This document shows, in pieces, positions 15,319 through 16,659 of a DNA stretch of 16,659 bases. The stretch is from Acidobacteria bacterium UBA2994 (lineage in GTDB: Bacteria > Acidobacteriota > Vicinamibacteria > Vicinamibacterales > UBA8438), in the NCBI GenBank assembly GCA_002346545.1, contig DEAA01000076.1, positions 1-16,659 on the forward strand, in the 5' to 3' direction. A program made the translations under genes and the position numbers. The number at the start of each line of letters is the position of its first letter. Within the stretch, counting starts at the first letter, position 1. Under the pieces are notes generated by a model. It was not told the DNA's origin. It saw nothing but the letters and a program-made list of their open reading frames with translations, and searched no databases.

Positions 15319-16659
15319 ATGCGTCTGCCCCCCGTGACCCCAATTGCCGCGCTGGCAGCCGTGACCGTCGTTCTTGGCCTGCCTGCCCGCACCCCGCAGG
15401 TCACCGTGGCAGCGTCTCTGGTCGAGAACCCGCAACTGGAGGAACTGAAGGACGAGGTGGTTGTCGACGTCGAGAGTCGGCGGGACTTCACCCAGCAGAT
15501 GGTAGACATGATCTACAGCTTCAACGAGCTAGGGTTCCAAGAGTTCGAGACACAGCGCTATGTCACTGACATCCTGGAAGACCACGGCTTCGAGGTGGAG
15601 CACGGTGTGGCGGGCATCCCGAGCGCCTGGTGGGCCACTTGGGGCGCCGGGGCGCCGGTGATTGCAATCGGGACCGACGTCGACGGCATTCCGCAGGCAT
15701 CGCAGAAACCTGGCGTCGCCTACCGGGAGCCGCTGGTCGAGGGCGCTCCAGGACACGGCGAGGGTCACAACGGCGGGCAGGCACTGAACATCACGGCCGC
15801 GCTTGCGGTGCAGAAGATCATGCAACGCGAGCAGCTCAGCGGCACCCTGGTCATCTGGCCGGGCATCGCGGAGGAACAGCTGGGTGGCAAGGCCCACTTC
15901 GTCAGGGCAGGTCTGTTCGACGACGTCGACATCGTGCTGTACTCCCACATCTCCAGCGGGATGTCGGTGAGCTGGGGCGAGAGCGCCGGCAACGGGCTGG
16001 TGTCGGTCGAGTATCTCTTCGAGGGCGAGGCGGCCCATGGCGCCGGAGACCCCTGGAACGGGCGGAGCGCGCTCGACGCGGTGGAGTTGATGAACATCGG
16101 CTGGAACTTCCGCCGCGAGCACCTGCGGATCCAACAGCGCTCGCACTACGTGATCAGCAACGGCGGCGACCAGCCGAACGTGGTACCGCCGACCGCGGCG
16201 GTCTGGTACTTCTTCCGCGAAACCGACTACCAGAACATCATGCGGATGTGGGATATCGGCAACCAGATGGCCGACGGCGCGGCGATGATGACCGGCGCCA
16301 CGGTCGAGTCGCGGGTACTGGGTGCAGCCTGGCCACAGCATATGAACAAGCCGCTGGCCGAGGCGGTCCACACCAACATGCTTGACGTCGGGATGCCACA
16401 GTGGAGTGCTGAGGATCAGGCGCTTGCCACGGCCGTGCAGCGCATGCTGGGCGTGCCCGACCGCGGGCTCTCAACCGAGATCAGCAAGGAGTTACGGGGA
16501 CAGGAAGACATTCCGGACAATCAGCGCCGAGGCGGGGGCTCCGACGACATCGGTGACATTTCGTGGGTAGTGCCGACCGTCTCGCTACGCTTCCCCTCGA
16601 ACATTGCCGGTGGCGCTGGCCACAACTGGAACAAAGCGATCGCCATGGCCACCCCTATC
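15319..16659 (+). CDS. Exported M20-family amidohydrolase, AbgB-like (3' end cut by window)
   Basis: 447 codons are open to the window edge, so the C-terminus is missing; E. coli AbgB has 481 residues. The N-terminus is a probable signal peptide, with hydrophobic residues 8-22 and a possible cleavage after Ala32. M20D features are seen in order: GTDVDGIPQ (118-126), a metal-site loop GHGEGHNGG (145-153), catalytic EE at 185-186, His210, AAHGAGDPWNGR (238-249), SDDIGDISW and GHNW (His435). It is closest to p-aminobenzoyl-glutamate hydrolase subunit B, but the substrate cannot be read from sequence and export argues for a different one. In the metal loop Glu148 sits where AbgB-type enzymes usually have Cys. 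The ATG has GGAGG 5 nt upstream. Confidence 0.9.
   Translation, partial: MRLPPVTPIAALAAVTVVLGLPARTPQVTVAASLVENPQLEELKDEVVVDVESRRDFTQQMVDMIYSFNELGFQEFETQRYVTDILEDHGFEVEHGVAGIPSAWWATWGAGAPVIAIGTDVDGIPQASQKPGVAYREPLVEGAPGHGEGHNGGQALNITAALAVQKIMQREQLSGTLVIWPGIAEEQLGGKAHFVRAGLFDDVDIVLYSHISSGMSVSWGESAGNGLVSVEYLFEGEAAHGAGDPWNGRSALDAVELMNIGWNFRREHLRIQQRSHYVISNGGDQPNVVPPTAAVWYFFRETDYQNIMRMWDIGNQMADGAAMMTGATVESRVLGAAWPQHMNKPLAEAVHTNMLDVGMPQWSAEDQALATAVQRMLGVPDRGLSTEISKELRGQEDIPDNQRRGGGSDDIGDISWVVPTVSLRFPSNIAGGAGHNWNKAIAMATPI

Noticed and set aside
15529..16371. A 280-codon leftward open frame opposite the M20 gene
   Set aside because: The plus-strand frame encodes an M20 protein with all family motifs and a good ribosome-binding site; the antisense frame is a codon-bias shadow.

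Overview
The window is a stretch of GC-rich bacterial chromosome from a free-living organism with housekeeping genes. It is dominated by a long leftward (minus-strand) de novo purine biosynthesis operon. The organism cannot be named with certainty. High GC, a Firmicutes-type order of the pur genes, an Fe-S type PurF, an exported AbgB-like M20 amidohydrolase and a HEAT-repeat protein would all fit Acidobacteriota (Vicinamibacteria-like) or Gemmatimonadota, but this is an inference at low confidence. I see no mobile element, CRISPR array, tRNA or phage signature.

Region 1 (1-260) is the 5' end of a leftward rRNA operon. It holds the first ~21 nt of 16S rRNA, a ~200-nt leader with a boxA-like antitermination site and several hairpins, and a sigma70-like promoter. 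The -35 TTGACA of that promoter contains the stop codon of the upstream gene tyrS.

Region 2 (255-10320) reads leftward as purB - purS - purQ - purL - purF - secreted HEAT-repeat protein - purM - purN - tyrS. Every junction from purB to purM is a 1- or 4-nt stop/start overlap, and the last two gaps are 15 and 19 nt, so this looks like one transcription unit. PurS, PurQ and the small-type PurL form the three-part FGAM synthase. PurF (PRPP amidotransferase), PurM (AIR synthase), PurN (GAR formyltransferase) and PurB (adenylosuccinate lyase) supply further steps. purC, purD, purE/K and purH are not in the window. The order matches the B. subtilis pur operon minus purC, with a HEAT-repeat gene between purF and purM and tyrS where purH/purD would be.

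Region 3 (10445-12706) has two further leftward genes: a WalJ/YycJ-type metallo-beta-lactamase-fold hydrolase and an M16 zinc peptidase. They are separated by a hairpin-rich spacer. The WalJ gene has an odd start: a strong ribosome-binding site sits exactly in front of an ATC codon.

Region 4 (12707-15205) starts with an AT-rich divergent promoter region carrying an inverted repeat. Two radical-SAM RNA-modification genes follow, rlmN (rightward) and an mtaB-like methylthiotransferase (leftward), whose 3' ends overlap by 8 bp. Region 5 (15319-16659) is a rightward M20/AbgB-like exported amidohydrolase cut off by the window end.

No clearly new defence or mobile system is present. The most unusual items are the exported HEAT-repeat protein translationally coupled inside the purine operon, the fusion of the tyrS stop with the rRNA promoter, and the possible AUC start of the WalJ gene.
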